DNA from: Diadema setosum
Lineage: Eukaryota > Echinodermata > Echinoidea > Diadematoida > Diadematidae
Reading direction: 5' to 3'
Assembly (NCBI GenBank): GCA_033980235.1
Contig: CM067070.1
Coordinates: forward strand, 6,477,544-6,541,543
DNA: 64,000 nt
The number at the start of each line of letters is the position of its first letter. Positions within the stretch are counted from its first letter, which is position 1. Below the pieces are notes generated by a model. The model had not been told where the DNA came from, ran no database searches, and was given only the letters and a program-made list of their open reading frames with translations. Position numbers and translations under genes: made by a program. Of the stretch, positions 10,782 to 21,416 are shown one piece after another.

Positions 10782-10892
10782 CGGGAACAGTTTTGCAACT
10801 AATTGACAAAATTGTCCTGCATCGACGCTTTCATCAATTTGAACGGAAATACTTGTAGTTTGTATTCTCAGTGTGAGAGAGTGTGAGAATAT

Positions 10893-11180
10893 ATGGAGGG
10901 CGAAAGTGTAACAGACGGGCTCCCCGTCGATGAGAAAGAGCTCGCTCGTGAAGACCATGTAGTCAGCCTCGTCGAGGAGTGTGGCAAAACTGATTTACTC
11001 TCTGACGAAAATATCAAGAGTACTCGAAGTATATCAGCTCATGTAATTCAGTTTGGCGTTGTATGCTCCTCTGTTGTAACATCGACAAATTATACATGTT
11101 ATAGAGTTGACTTAGAAACGTACGTTCATCCATACTCCCAGCGATTACGTTACGTGTATGTTTTATCGCAAGAAACGTAG
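10893..11180 (+). pseudogene. Decayed paralogue of the 3026-3835 ORF (95 codons left)
   Basis: Residues 1-60 match the first copy: the core REDHVVSLVEECGKTDLL is followed by LLSDENIKSTRS and a C-rich stretch. The start codon context is clean and a TATA box lies upstream. Similarity at the DNA level continues (ACGTTCATCCATACTC, then ATGTTTTATCGCAAGAA), but small indels shift the frame and produce a stop at 11180, about 150 codons before the end of copy 1. It could still encode a short protein, but frame loss within an alignable region favours a pseudogene. Confidence 0.6.
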
Positions 11181-11293
11181 TGAATTAATCATTTCCATGA
11201 TTTCTTCAAACAAAAAGACAGGTTTATACTAATTAGAAAGATATGGGTTACTAAGACATGGAGAACACTTCAGGGAGATACAAACCGTAAGTA
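11181..11293. other. Spacer
   Basis: No feature seen between the decayed ORF and the SINE head. Confidence 0.4.
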
Positions 11294-11525
11294 GTGGGGG
11301 CACCGTGGTATAGTGGATAAGACTCCCGACTCCCGATCGGAGGACCCGAGTTCGAATCCCGCCCAGTGCTTACGTCCTTGGACAAGATGTTTTTACCCAC
11401 TATGTCCCTCTCGACCCAGGTGTATAAATGGGTACCTGGCAATGCTATGGTAATAATAATAGCAGGGCCCTCTGGTAGAACAGTGGCAACACTGAAGAGG
11501 CTACCCTGGGTAATTAAGACTTTAT
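11294..11525 (+). mobile_element. tRNA-derived SINE with tRNA-Arg-like head
   Basis: A pol III A box, TGGTATAGTGG, is at 11306-11316 and a perfect B box, GTTCGAATCC, at 11350-11359. The segment GGATAAGACTCCCGACT...GATCGGAGGA resembles the D and anticodon arms of tRNA-Arg, but the acceptor stem does not pair and the T stem is imperfect, so it is not a functional tRNA gene. The tRNA-unrelated body contains GGTGTATAAATGGGTACC and GGCTACCCTGGGTAATTAAG, and runs into the (TTA)n tract. Confidence 0.85.
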
Positions 11526-11527
11526 TA

Positions 11528-11567
<40 letters not shown>

Positions 11568-11590
11568 TGTTATTATTATTATTATTATCA

Positions 11591-11666
<76 letters not shown>

Positions 11667-11684
11667 CATTATTATTATTATCAT
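11521..11684. repeat. (TTA)n microsatellite at the SINE 3' end
   Basis: About 160 bp of TTA units with a few TCA interruptions. Long Leu, Ile and Asn ORFs on both strands are artefacts of this tract. Confidence 0.95.
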
Positions 11685-11692
11685 TAAGTTTA

Positions 11693-11722
11693 TCCAAGGA
11701 GCTGTGTTTGAAGCTCCTTGGT
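11693..11722. repeat. Short hairpin CCAAGGAGC...GCTCCTTGG
   Basis: Nine-base perfect arms around an 11-base loop, immediately after the (TTA)n tract. It is one of the GGAG-type hairpins also seen at 5119 and 39304. Confidence 0.7.
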
Positions 11723-12348
11723 TAATCCCGGAGGATATCGTAAGGAAATATTTCCTTCCCACAATGAAGCATGTTTCCTGTTGTAGCTGCCATGGCTGAT
11801 CAGCGAGAATAAGATCATTTCTGCACCCACAAACACCCCGGCCGGTGCTCCGCCATTCTCAGCCTGCAATAAAGTAGTGATAGGACGAGGATAGCAATAA
11901 CTGTGATAATAGAAAGAGAAGAAATGTTCAAATCAAGGCTAAAAGTAATGATGATAAAAGTTCACGGAATCGATCGTTGTGACATGATTATCACGTATGT
12001 TTATCATGAAAATGATTATAAAGAGAGATAACAACAATTAAACTGACTGCATTAGAATGTGTTTAGGCTAAAAGTGTTTCCAACGACGAAGGAGCTTTTA
12101 GCCATAATTATGACATGTAATATGAGGCTTGAATCTTTTTCTTAGCTCTTATTTCTTTGCCAACAAAGGCTCATGAACCTCTTCACACAATATTTTTTGT
12201 TTCCTTTTTTAATGATTAAATGATCCTAACTGCAATTAATTCTATCTTGGAATCTGTGTTAGTTAGAAGTATGCCAATAAAATTGATTTTGTCAGTTATG
12301 ATATTCAATCCAAACTTTCTTTGGAATAGTATTCTTTATGCAGTCTTC

Positions 12349-12382
<34 letters not shown>

Positions 12383-12835
12383 TTCTCTCTCCCTATCTCT
12401 TTCTTTGAACTGGACAATGATTAAAGTGAGTAGTCACCATTAGCCTCTGCTCCAGTCATTTCATGCTATTTTCCTGCTAAATACTGTGCAGAAGTAGATT
12501 GCCAGAGAGCGCGCAGTCAGGTACAAAAAAAAATATAACACATGGCCTATTTCGTTACGAAATCAGTCATTTTGTCGACGGAATGGCAATTTCATTACGA
12601 AATAACTGATTTCGTAACGAAATACACCATGCGACACTTGGCGCCCAACCGAAAACTCCCTCAGCGCTCTGCAACCAGTATGGTCGCATCATCTGATGAG
12701 CGAGAGAAAGAAGATCAAAAGAACAAAAGAACGCAATACACATATCATTACAACTGCATGTTTGATGTAATAAGCCAGTTTGGAGTTCCACTTTGCGCAT
12801 AAGCAGAAACAAGGTCATTCGGACCAACAGGCATG
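11723..12835. other. Gene-free stretch
   Basis: A (CT)n tract at 12349-12405 is the only clear feature. At 12808-12826 the words GGTCATTCGGACCAA sit beside the foldback; a second copy of them at 13771 lies beyond its other end. Confidence 0.5.
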
Positions 12836-13442
12836 TTGGACCCCGTTTACAGTGCGAGGCCGGGCTCGGCCGCGGCTCGGCCGTGGCCGAGACCGGCCTC
12901 AATTGCGCGGCCGAGCCTCGCAATTTTGTCCGTTTACACTGCTGGGCTCGGCCGCGCTTTTGATTCAAACCTTTCAATATTTTGTCGTAGTGGCGCTCTG
13001 CTTGTAAACAAATGCAATTTGGTATTGTCTGGTTTTCAGACCCTTTGCCAAATGAATTCCGTGGCGACGAAGTCGCCGTTCGGGCAAAGGCATTTGCCGA
13101 AGGAAAGAATCCTTTGCAGGACAAAACCACCTTAAACTATACTAGTTTTCGACGTTGAGGGGGTTAATATCCTGAAAAGCGAAAGATACAGGCAGAGGGT
13201 TTGGAAGCCAGACTAAAACTGGCCGCGCAATTGGCCGCGCATTTGGCCCAGTTTCCGTTTACACCAAGAAAAGGCCGGGCTCGGCCGCGGCTCGGCCGCG
13301 GCCGAGACCACCTCCAGAGCGAGGCCAAATGCGAGGCCAATTTTGGCCTCGCATTTGGCCTTTTGCGCGTTTACACTGAAGCGGGGCTGGACTCGGCCGC
13401 GGCCGAGCCGCGGCCGAGTCTCGCACTGTAAACGGGGTCCAA
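12836..13442. mobile_element. GC-rich foldback element with GGCCGAG-type repeats
   Basis: The ends TTGGACCCCGTTTACAGTGC and its complement at 13422-13442 are inverted. The interior is built from GGCTCGGCCGCG, CGGCCGAG and GCGAGGCC words in both orientations, far more GC-rich than the flanks. GTTTACAC words recur within it (near 12932, 13255 and 13370). Long Arg/Pro/Ala ORFs (for example minus 12567-13130) are by-products of this composition. It contains a nested MITE-D. Confidence 0.85.
13027..13213. mobile_element. MITE-D copy 1, nested in the GC-rich foldback
   Basis: The ends GTCTGGTTTTCAGACCCTTT and GGGTTTGGAAGCCAGAC are inverted. The interior holds GGCGACGAAGTCGCC and TTCGACGTTGA, which match, in opposite orientation, the copy at 51503-51672. 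Confidence 0.8.
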
Positions 13443-15618
13443 GTTTTTAATTTCGCTGGGATAAGCATCTGTAATGTAATGGTTATTCATGAAATACTTA
13501 TAAATGCTGCTTGCCAGCACATCCACCTGGCAACAAAAGTGGTATTTGGCAATATCAATAGAAAGAGATTGTTAATACACTCAGTGCAAAATAATGAAAG
13601 ATGCTTTCCCAAGTGTTATCTGACGGATCATTCTGGTCATCTGGTCTACGCAAGTTTATTCTTTGTTTAAACAGGATCAACGAATTCCATAAATTGTTAT
13701 GTAAACGCATTATGCATTATGTCGCTCTAAAACGAGTGAAATACCCCTAACCGACTGAGAAAAAAAGAAAGGTCATTCGGACCAATGTGCCCATGAGCTA
13801 ACTCCGAACTGGCTTATAACAAGGAGGTTTGAGAAATGGAGTAACAACAGTCTCATTCCCTTTGATCCCATGTTTCATTCCGCCACTCAGAAATATTTTA
13901 AGTATGAGCTGCCTCACAGATAGGAAGACAATTGATTCCTGTGGCATTGCATCATGACTCGTCACTCTCAAAGGAAGATACGTCTTTATGATGGTAATTG
14001 CTTTTCGCCGTCCCTTCTTAGAAAACAAGCGGCACATTAATAGTACAGGCACGGGGATGTGCGAATAAAAATTGTACAAAAATTGCTGAAATGAAAATCA
14101 AAATTACTCGTTTTTACATGACTTTACACTAACCTAACATATACATGAATAAAGAACTATACTAGAAAATTATACCATACCAGTTTCATTTGTCGGAAGC
14201 GATCGGAAAGATGCTAAAATCGGCTTTGTAGTGAGAGTACAGTTTCAAATATTTTCACGACATACAGCTCAGGTTCATTTTTGCACATAACCTTGGACGG
14301 GATTTACTTTTGTTTCATAATATGCTTTATCATTTTAAAGAGAACATTCATTGTATTTGACAAATAAACAAGCAGAATATAGACGATATAATGTAAGAGT
14401 TTAAAATAAACCTTCAGATTGCTCAAAAAGACGGCGGCATGGAACACTAATCATCAAAGGCACAAGTGCACCTGTGGAATTCTTTTGTACATCAATAGAA
14501 AAATGGCAGCTGTTTGAATAATTACAGCCAATTGGAACTCCATCTCTTAAACCTCCTTTGTAATAAGGAGATGTTTGTGTGAGTGTGCGTGTGTGTGTGT
14601 TCTACAGCATGAAATGTGAAATTGTGTAAATAATTACAGATCCAGTACAAAATAAAAAAAAAAAACACACAAAACCTGTACGTGCTTATCTATTTTTTTT
14701 TTCTTTTGGTACATGTATATTCTTAATTTTGAAAGGGGTGTTACATTGATTGCCAATCTCGTGAAATATTTTTTAGTGTCCCAGTATTGGAAGAACTCTT
14801 GGATATTTGTACATGTATATATGTACAGTTGTACATGTGTTGATACAGCAAACAAATGTGTCTCGAACTTGCTGGAATCTGAAATTTGTTAGGATGCAGT
14901 ATGGCAGAAGGTACTACATCTATGGCGTTGAAAATATGGAGTATGTTATTACGCATAAGCAACTCACATGCATTGTACCCACACACCTCCACAAACACAC
15001 ACATACACACAAATGTGCCTACCTTTAAATCTTTGTCGTCCCCCCCACCCCATCTCTCTCTTATCTCTCTTCTATCTCTCCCCCTCTCTTCCATCTCTCT
15101 CTCTCTCTCCCTCTCCCTGATCTGTACACCCTACTACCAGTAGTTGTTCCATTCATGTACCCACAATACCTTGTGAATAAGGAATTGAAGACCTACTACA
15201 CTGCGCTGTACACATTTATTTGTCCACTGTCGGGTTATTTTGATCATAGCAACTGTCTTAGATTAAAAAAAAAATCATAGAAATAAGAAAGGAAATTACA
15301 AATTCACTAGGCACAAACATACATGTACACACACAGACACAAACACGCACGCATACACAAGATGTGATACCCACTGCTCCTATCAAAAAAAAAAAGAAGG
15401 AAAAAAGAAATAGAAAACAGGCTTGAAGACTTTCATGTAGTGTCCATAAGTTCTTTGTTGTTGCTTGTGTCTGTTTGTTTGAATTTGTTTGTTTGCTTAA
15501 CGTCGCTTCCGAGACTGAGGATGACAGAAAGGAGGATCTTGTCAACTCTCATGAATTTGAGTTTCCATGGTAGCCACCCTATCTAGCATAAGCACTAAAT
15601 AACTAAAGACAAAAACTG
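13443..15618. other. Gene-free stretch
   Basis: It holds (GT)n near 14588-14600, poly-A and poly-T runs at 14650-14710 and CT-rich sequence at 15045-15120. No ORF with splice context or domain is visible. The minus ORF at 13798-14079 was considered and not accepted. Confidence 0.5.
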
Positions 15619-15676
15619 ACAGATAGATAGATAGATAGACGGATGGATGAATGGATGGAAGGATAGATAGATAGAT
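15619..15676. repeat. (GATA)n microsatellite
   Basis: GATA/GATG units. A second (GATA)n tract at 15896-15958 lies on the other side of the Tigger-like element. Confidence 0.9.
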
Positions 15677-15702
15677 AATTAGATGGAAAGAAATACACTG
15701 TA

Positions 15703-15894
15703 TACAGTGCACTCCCGTTATAACGAACACGATTTAAATATAAAACTTTTCGGTAACAACAATAAAAATTTGGGCTCCAACATTATCAGCCCTATGTTCT
15801 ATATTGTTTATTTTGTTCAGTTATAATGAAATTTCAATATAACGAAAGAAAACTGCCAGTCCCGAGCACTTCATTATAACGGGAGTCCACTGTA
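15703..15894. mobile_element. Tigger/mariner-like MITE, short copy
   Basis: CAGTGCACTCCCGTTATAAC at 15705 is inverted against GTTATAACGGGAGTCCACTG ending at 15892, with TA on each side (15703-15704 and 15893-15894). TA duplication and CAGTG-type ends match the pogo/Tigger group of Tc1/mariner elements. No transposase is present. Confidence 0.88.
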
Positions 15895-15895
15895 A

Positions 15896-15923
15896 ATAGA
15901 TAGATAGATAGATAGATAGAAAA

Positions 15924-15957
<34 letters not shown>

Positions 15958-15958
15958 G
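15896..15958. repeat. (GATA)n microsatellite
   Basis: About 15 GATA units beginning directly after the Tigger-like element. Confidence 0.9.
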
Positions 15959-17460
15959 CTGTAGATATATACATAAACAAGATGGATGGATATATAAATA
16001 CTGTAATACTGGAGAATTCAAGTTCATTCATAGAAAAAAAAAAATCATTCTCTGTGGAATACATGTAAGTAAATCTTTATTTCCTGTCTGTCATCAAAAT
16101 CCATAATTCCATAAAACGTAGTGTGTCACAATATCAAAGTCATATGTTATGTTTCCACTGCTGGATCTTAACATTATCAAAAACAGATTTCAGTAATGCA
16201 GATATTATCATTCATGAACGAATAAGAATACAATGATAATCAGGATCACGACAATAATGATGATGATGATAAATAACAATCATCATCATAATTACCATCC
16301 TAATCATCACCACCATCATCATTATCATTACCATCATTATCATCATAAGTTACTGATTCAAAGCATAATGGTAGCACAGCAAGAATATGATGAAAACAAT
16401 ATTCAGGGAAAGATCTGTCTTTCTCTTTCATTTTCTAGAAACACCACACATTTCCTGGAAGTACTTGTATCAATACAGTAATTGATGGAAATTTGGAGAA
16501 AAGACTGAGGGCTACAATTCACTACATGAAAACTTAAACATTCAGTCTTCACAAGGACAATGTCAACTTCCCGCATAATGCACCAGACTGAAATGTTCGA
16601 TACACATTCAGTGTTCTTATCATAGACGTAATTATGTAATGGCGATGCAAAATGTGTTTGTATTGTCATGATCATTTTTGGTACAATGTAATGTCAATGG
16701 AAGCCAAATTTCTATGTCTGACATAGACCAATAAAGGATGAATGAAAAAATGAATGAATGAATGAATACATGTACAATCTGTATAAGGTTATTTTCAAGC
16801 TCTTTCTCTTTCTTTTGGGTACTAGTAGTTTGATAAACAAAATGAGGAATGCCCCTGCTGTGCCAGTGATGGCCGTCTATACACACACAACTTCCACACA
16901 AAGATAAATGATTGGCTACATGCAGAAAGACTTAAGTCATATAAAACTGAACAAGATTGCTAATGTTAAAAGGACAATCTGCCACTTTTCACTCTTGGAC
17001 ATGACATTGTCATTGACTTTAATACACCAGTTTGCAGTTAGCCATGGTTCAAATAACAAAAAAAAAAAAAAAAAATCAAGCATCGAAACAACACAGTTGT
17101 AAAACTAGATATCACCCATCTATGTAATCCCACTTGCTTTTATATTAGCAAGCACAATTGGATTTTTATTTTTTTCACTGCAGCATAAAAAAAAAAACAC
17201 AGTTCAGTTGGTGTCCATGACACTACTTAATGCTGTGTTTTATCGCTGTCTCTTTTGTATTTGTTTATGTTTCAGTTGACTTTTATTTGCTTTTGTGCAA
17301 AAAGTAACTTAGAACTGGTCCATAAAAATGCTTGTTCCTCTTCAATGCAGTATTAAAGTTGGAGGAATGTGTCAAAAAGCTGCTCATGCTGACTGACATG
17401 ACTGTATTATACCACCATAAAATCCTAATGGCAAGAAAGGAAACATAATCTCATGAAAAT
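15959..17460. other. Gene-free stretch downstream of MRPL40
   Basis: It contains an (ATG/ATC)n tract at 16255-16345 and poly-A runs near 17059 and 17187. No gene seen. Confidence 0.5.
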
Positions 17461-17466
17461 TTTATT
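17461..17466 (-). terminator. Polyadenylation signal for MRPL40
   Basis: AATAAA on the minus strand, about 530 bp after the MRPL40 stop codon. It is the first clear signal I found downstream, so the 3' UTR would be about 550 bp. Confidence 0.5.
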
Positions 17467-17566
17467 TGGAAGTTCTTCCATCACTGTTCACACAAGTTCG
17501 GTGAAGTTGTATCCAATGCAGCCTCAGGTTGCAGATTCAGATACATTCGCGTTCCTCACAACAGCG

Positions 17567-17815
17567 TCAACGTTGCAGTGCTTCTTCAAGACCAGAAAGT
17601 TGTATGTTAACATCTCCGCACAAAACAGTTAACAGTTCCAAGGTGAAGACATCCAACTCCATCTGAGCAGAACACTCACGATCATGATGAGTCATTACAG
17701 ACCCCATCATAATTGAGTCCACAAGAGGATTTTGTCTAGTTGTCAAAGCCCTTGTCGCAATTCCACTTCCGCTGGCATGCAATTTCCAGACAGTGTCCTT
17801 TACGACTGAGTCCAA
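17567..17815 (-). other. 82-codon open frame in the putative MRPL40 3' UTR
   Basis: This frame reads through the interval between the MRPL40 stop and its poly(A) signal. Its predicted product has an unbiased composition (ends SGLEEALQR), no domain I recognise and no obvious splice acceptor. It may be chance, or a separate exon sharing the 3' end. Confidence 0.2.
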
Positions 17816-17997
17816 AATACAATTTTCTCCAGCTTTGTATGAAAAAAAAAAAGAAAAGAAAAATCATCACTTCCTAGATTTGCCAGAGAAACACTCACCA
17901 TTAAAGTTTCCTTTGAAACGACACAACAAAGAACTTCATGAAGTGAATAGATCATATTCACCGTTGAGTAAGTTTTTTCTTCCTGAGACACTGTTAC

Positions 17998-18184
17998 TCA
18001 TTTGTACTGCTTGGTAATGTCTATGTACTCCCCGTCCGGACTGACGTTGGAGTAACCATCGATGGGCGGGGTGTGGTTGGGGCCGGTGATGTGGATGGGA
18101 AACAGGGCAGGGTCTGGTTTGATGGCAGCCTGGTAGAGTTCCTCAGACTCCTTCCGCAGCTCTTCCAGTGCCTTTTGCTGAGAC
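17998..18184 (-). CDS. MRPL40: MRPL40 last coding exon
   Basis: 187 bp, acceptor TTTGATCCCAG, ending in TGA at 17998-18000. It carries the most diagnostic family block, with PDPALFPIHITGP and TPPIDGYSNVSP before the YIDITKQYK end. Confidence 0.95.
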
Positions 18185-20513
18185 CTGGGATCAAATCAAT
18201 GAAAAGCATACAAAGTATCTATAAGCCTTATTTGATTCATTTTTAGCAGTTTCTACTTAACATACACATGCACTACATCTTACACAGAAGGAACTGGGGG
18301 AGTGGGGGGGGGGGGGAGGGGGAGGGGGGGGGGGAGTTGTATTGCTTTGTTCACTTCTTTTCATTCCAGAATTTGTCTATGGTAGATAAACTTTGCCATA
18401 TTCACATCTGGTAAAAACTGTCATAGCAACAAGATGAAAGTACACAAAATTGAATCAAAGAAGAAGACATGAATGCATCCTACACTGTAATACACTGGAT
18501 CTACAAACCCAATGTTATTTGGGTCTTGCAGTACGTCTCTAAATGAAAGTGGGGTCATGTCTCGTTGATTGCACTTTGTTAATTCTATTTCTTCCTTTAT
18601 TTTTATTTCTTCTAATTTAGTTCATTTTGTTTTAACTTTCTCTTCCTTGAAATTGTATTATGGGCCATTATTTATCTTTTTCCGCAAAAATCATGTGCAC
18701 TCCTCTGTTTACATTTGAGTTCATTATTATCTGAATATCCATATTTTTGTATGCAGGTGTTGAAACATACTATGGACGGGTGGGTAGACAATGATAAAGA
18801 TAATAATATTGAACATATCTATAATACGCCATCTACCTAGTTAAACTCTCCCAAGCAAGGCACATTGTGAAACAGGAGAAAAAGAAAAGGAAGTACGGCG
18901 TAACAAACTTGTGTTTTCAATAGCCTTGTACTGTATGCATTTGTATGTAGGCCCATTTCAGGTTAGCTTTGAAAGAACGTAAAACATGTTGGGGATTCCT
19001 TTCCCCATTTCAGGTTAGCTTTGAAAGAACGTAAAACATGTTGGGGATTCCTTTCCCCCTTACTACGCACAAGGGAAAAAATGAAAGAGCGGAGGATACG
19101 TAGATAGACAGATGGGCGAACGATGAGACACACATATACTGACTGAAAAGAGCAATTTACCTCATTGCCGTCTTGATAAGGTTCGTCTCTGTAACATGCT
19201 GGTCGAACCTGTACCTGGACCACTTTTTCTGCAGGCGGGCCCTGCGCTCTGACTCCTCAAAGTCTATGTCAACCTTCTCCCGTTTCCTACCAAACAGCGA
19301 GAGAATGAGTACATGAATTAAAAGGACCTGGTAATAAATGTGGCATTCAGAGGGTTAACTCTTCCTGTGCTGGAGTGTTTTTATCTCCAATTTGCACAGA
19401 TATCTAGAAATCTATTGTCAACAGGTAGAGATAACCTACATAATCCCCACAATTACTTTTGTGTTACCATGGCCTTCCTGTTGGAATGAGGCACATTGCT
19501 ACATCTGAGTGAGCTTCAAACTATACAACTGCATTATTTTATAGGTCAAGCTTGGACAGACTACGGAATGCTAATGAAAAAACTTGGCAAAATATCCTGT
19601 ACAGGACATGCTGATTTTACTATAAACATGCATTTCCCATAGACACCTACCAAAGTACACTTGGCACTAGGCTTCAACAGATTAAGGTTAACCCATTCCT
19701 TACGGGAACCTGTAGGTTCCCAATATGTAGACAAAAGTGCCTGCATCTGTGGCCTAATTTTATGTTTGTGTTATGCTGCCCAGTAAAATGGCTTTCATAG
19801 AAAGAGTATTTTTTTTTCTATCAATACCAGTTTTCCTTCTGTATGAAACCATGTGTATCACAGGATTATTTGCATTTTTTTCCCAATGTAATTTGAACTA
19901 ATTTTGCTATAAAACTTGTATGAAGATATACAAGCAATCAAGCCTGACCTCAGTAGATATTTGCTTTTACTGACCCCATTCAGGTGCGTTCTTTGTGTAG
20001 AACAAAAGAGTTTGTGAACCCATCAGCCCATGCTCTATCCATACCTCATGCCCGAATTGATATTTCGCACTGTTCAGTGGCACATGTAGTTGACTGCGGA
20101 AAGGGCACAAGCGTACCGTTTGACTACCTTCGTACAAGCTAATTACCAACCTGTCAATTCTCCCTCGACCTGAATAAACAAAACAAAAATCACGTGTTGG
20201 GGGCATTGCAGGCTTTTAAAGAACTGAGTGAGGAATGGGTTAAGTAAGGTGGCAACAAAAGTGCTAACCACCATGTGAAGCAAACTGCACACACTGTGTA
20301 CTAATAGTCTGTGGCATACGTGACATAGATTAAGTGAGTAATATCTACCTGTCATCTTCCTGTAGCTTTCGGTCCACCATGAACTCTGTGATGGGCTTCA
20401 TCTCAGGGTCACCCATCTTAAACTGGATTTTCTTGAGTTTCTTCAGCAAGCGCTGTTGCCTCATCATCTCTTGCTTGGGGTCAGCTCGTTTCTTTTTCTT
20501 CGGTGGCTCAGCT
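17998..20513 (-). CDS. MRPL40: Mitochondrial large ribosomal subunit protein mL40, three of the coding exons
   Basis: The product is a structural component of the mitochondrial 39S ribosomal subunit, imported into the matrix. Joining 20349-20513, 19161-19286 and 17998-18184 gives about 159 residues without a stop; all introns split an Arg codon as AG|R (phase 2) and carry GT/AG ends. The family hallmark is the C-terminal end: ALEELRKESEELYQAAIKPD, then ALFPIHITGP, HTPPIDGY and a YIDITK tail, as in vertebrate MRPL40. The N-terminal part begins with AEPPKKKKRADPK, the usual start of the mature chain after presequence cleavage. Vertebrate proteins are near 206 residues, so a presequence exon of about 45 codons is missing; I looked between 20514 and 23770 and could not place it. 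Introns hold a tandem duplication and a Tigger-like MITE. Confidence 0.93.
18298..18336. repeat. Poly-G run in MRPL40 intron
   Basis: A nearly continuous G tract of about 38 bases, a possible quadruplex former. On the transcribed minus strand it reads as C. Confidence 0.85.
18953..19060. repeat. 52-bp tandem duplication in MRPL40 intron
   Basis: GGTTAGCTTTGAAAGAACGT occurs at 18961 and 19013 with an identical continuation (AAAACATGTTGGGGATTCCT). Near-perfect identity points to a recent event. Confidence 0.95.
19161..19286 (-). CDS. MRPL40: MRPL40 middle exon
   Basis: 126 bp with acceptor GTTTGGTAG and donor ATGAG|GTAAAT. It encodes KREKVDIDFEESERRARLQK and KWSRYRFDQHVTETNLIKTA M, matching the family's conserved ERRALLLKKWS-type helix. 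Its phase is compatible with both neighbours. Confidence 0.93.
20349..20513 (-). CDS. MRPL40: MRPL40 exon, start of mature chain
   Basis: 165 bp. The acceptor is CTCTCATCCCCAG before 20513 and the donor is GACAG|GTAGAT. It encodes AEPPKKKKRADPKQEMMRQQ, then RLLKKLKKIQFKMGDPEMKP and ITEFMVDRKLQEDD. The basic, helical composition is typical of rRNA-binding mitoribosomal extensions. Both ends split a codon after two bases. Confidence 0.93.
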
Positions 20514-20874
20514 CTGGGGATGAGAGAGGGAGAAGATGGTAGGCAACAAGTTGTCACCAGACAGAAATGCAAGGTATTTCATTTGCAATGCAAAAAAAAA
20601 AAAATCTCAAGCCCACTTAATGTACAGGCTACATAGATGTTTTGAAGAACAAATCATGACAATACAACGTTATGAAACTGCAGCTGGAGAAATACGGTAT
20701 CAGCATTACCATAAGCTTGATAGATGCATGGCAATCTCATTCCCAATTTAACATCATACACTGTGTTAACTATCTATCATTTGAAGTTACCAGATTGAGA
20801 ATGGCTTTCTTAGTGTAAATAAAAACACAGAATTTCTCTTTCACGCGTTTCAAACAGGATTGTTCCAGCATTAA

Positions 20875-21416
20875 TACAGTGCACTCCCGTTACAACGAAC
20901 ACGGTTATAATGAAATTTCGTTACAACGAAGTAAATCTTCTGGTCCCAAAATTATCACCATTAAAGTCTTATGGTACAAAATTCGCTTATAACGAACACG
21001 GTTATAGCGAAATTTCCGTTATAACGAAGTCTTTTCCGAGCACCACAGACAAAGAAAAGCAAAAGAAATATGCTCCGTTATAACGAAATGCGAACTGCTT
21101 TCGGAAATGCGTAGTGGAACAAGTATACATAGCCTCTCTGCATGGGTGAACGCTTCACACCACTGTGTGTTCGCTCCTTGTGTCACGCACAGTTTCTGAG
21201 GGGAACTTGCGTTTATTATTGTAATATAGAGTTATCCCATCATATTTCACATAGCTTTCCAGTGTATGATGAGTATTCAGCAAACAGAATATGATATATA
21301 TACACGGTTTCCTTGTTTTCGTTATGAATTGTATTTGTTCGGTTATAACGAAATTTCGTTATAACGAAAGAAAACTGCCGGTCCCCAGCATTTCGTTATA
21401 ACGGGAGTGCACTGTA
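20875..21416. mobile_element. Tigger/mariner-like MITE, long copy
   Basis: CAGTGCACTCCCGTTACAAC begins at 20877 and its inverse GTTATAACGGGAGTGCACTG ends at 21414, flanked by TA on both sides. Many internal CGTTATAACGAA words repeat the terminal sequence. It is 538 bp and related at its ends to 15705-15892. Confidence 0.9.

Noticed and set aside
11297..11371. Functional tRNA gene
   Set aside because: A and B boxes are present, but the acceptor stem does not pair and the T stem is imperfect; the SINE body follows directly.
11251..11762. Poly-Asn, poly-Leu and poly-Ile proteins in several frames
   Set aside because: They are translations of the (TTA)n microsatellite; the same applies to the ORFs at 46817-47141 and 62613-62867.
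12567..13130. 187-codon minus-strand ORF
   Set aside because: It spans the GC-rich foldback and MITE-D; its Arg/Pro/Ala content is explained by the GGCCGAG words and it has no domain.
13798..14079. 93-codon minus frame rich in basic residues
   Set aside because: No domain, no splice context, no relative in the window.
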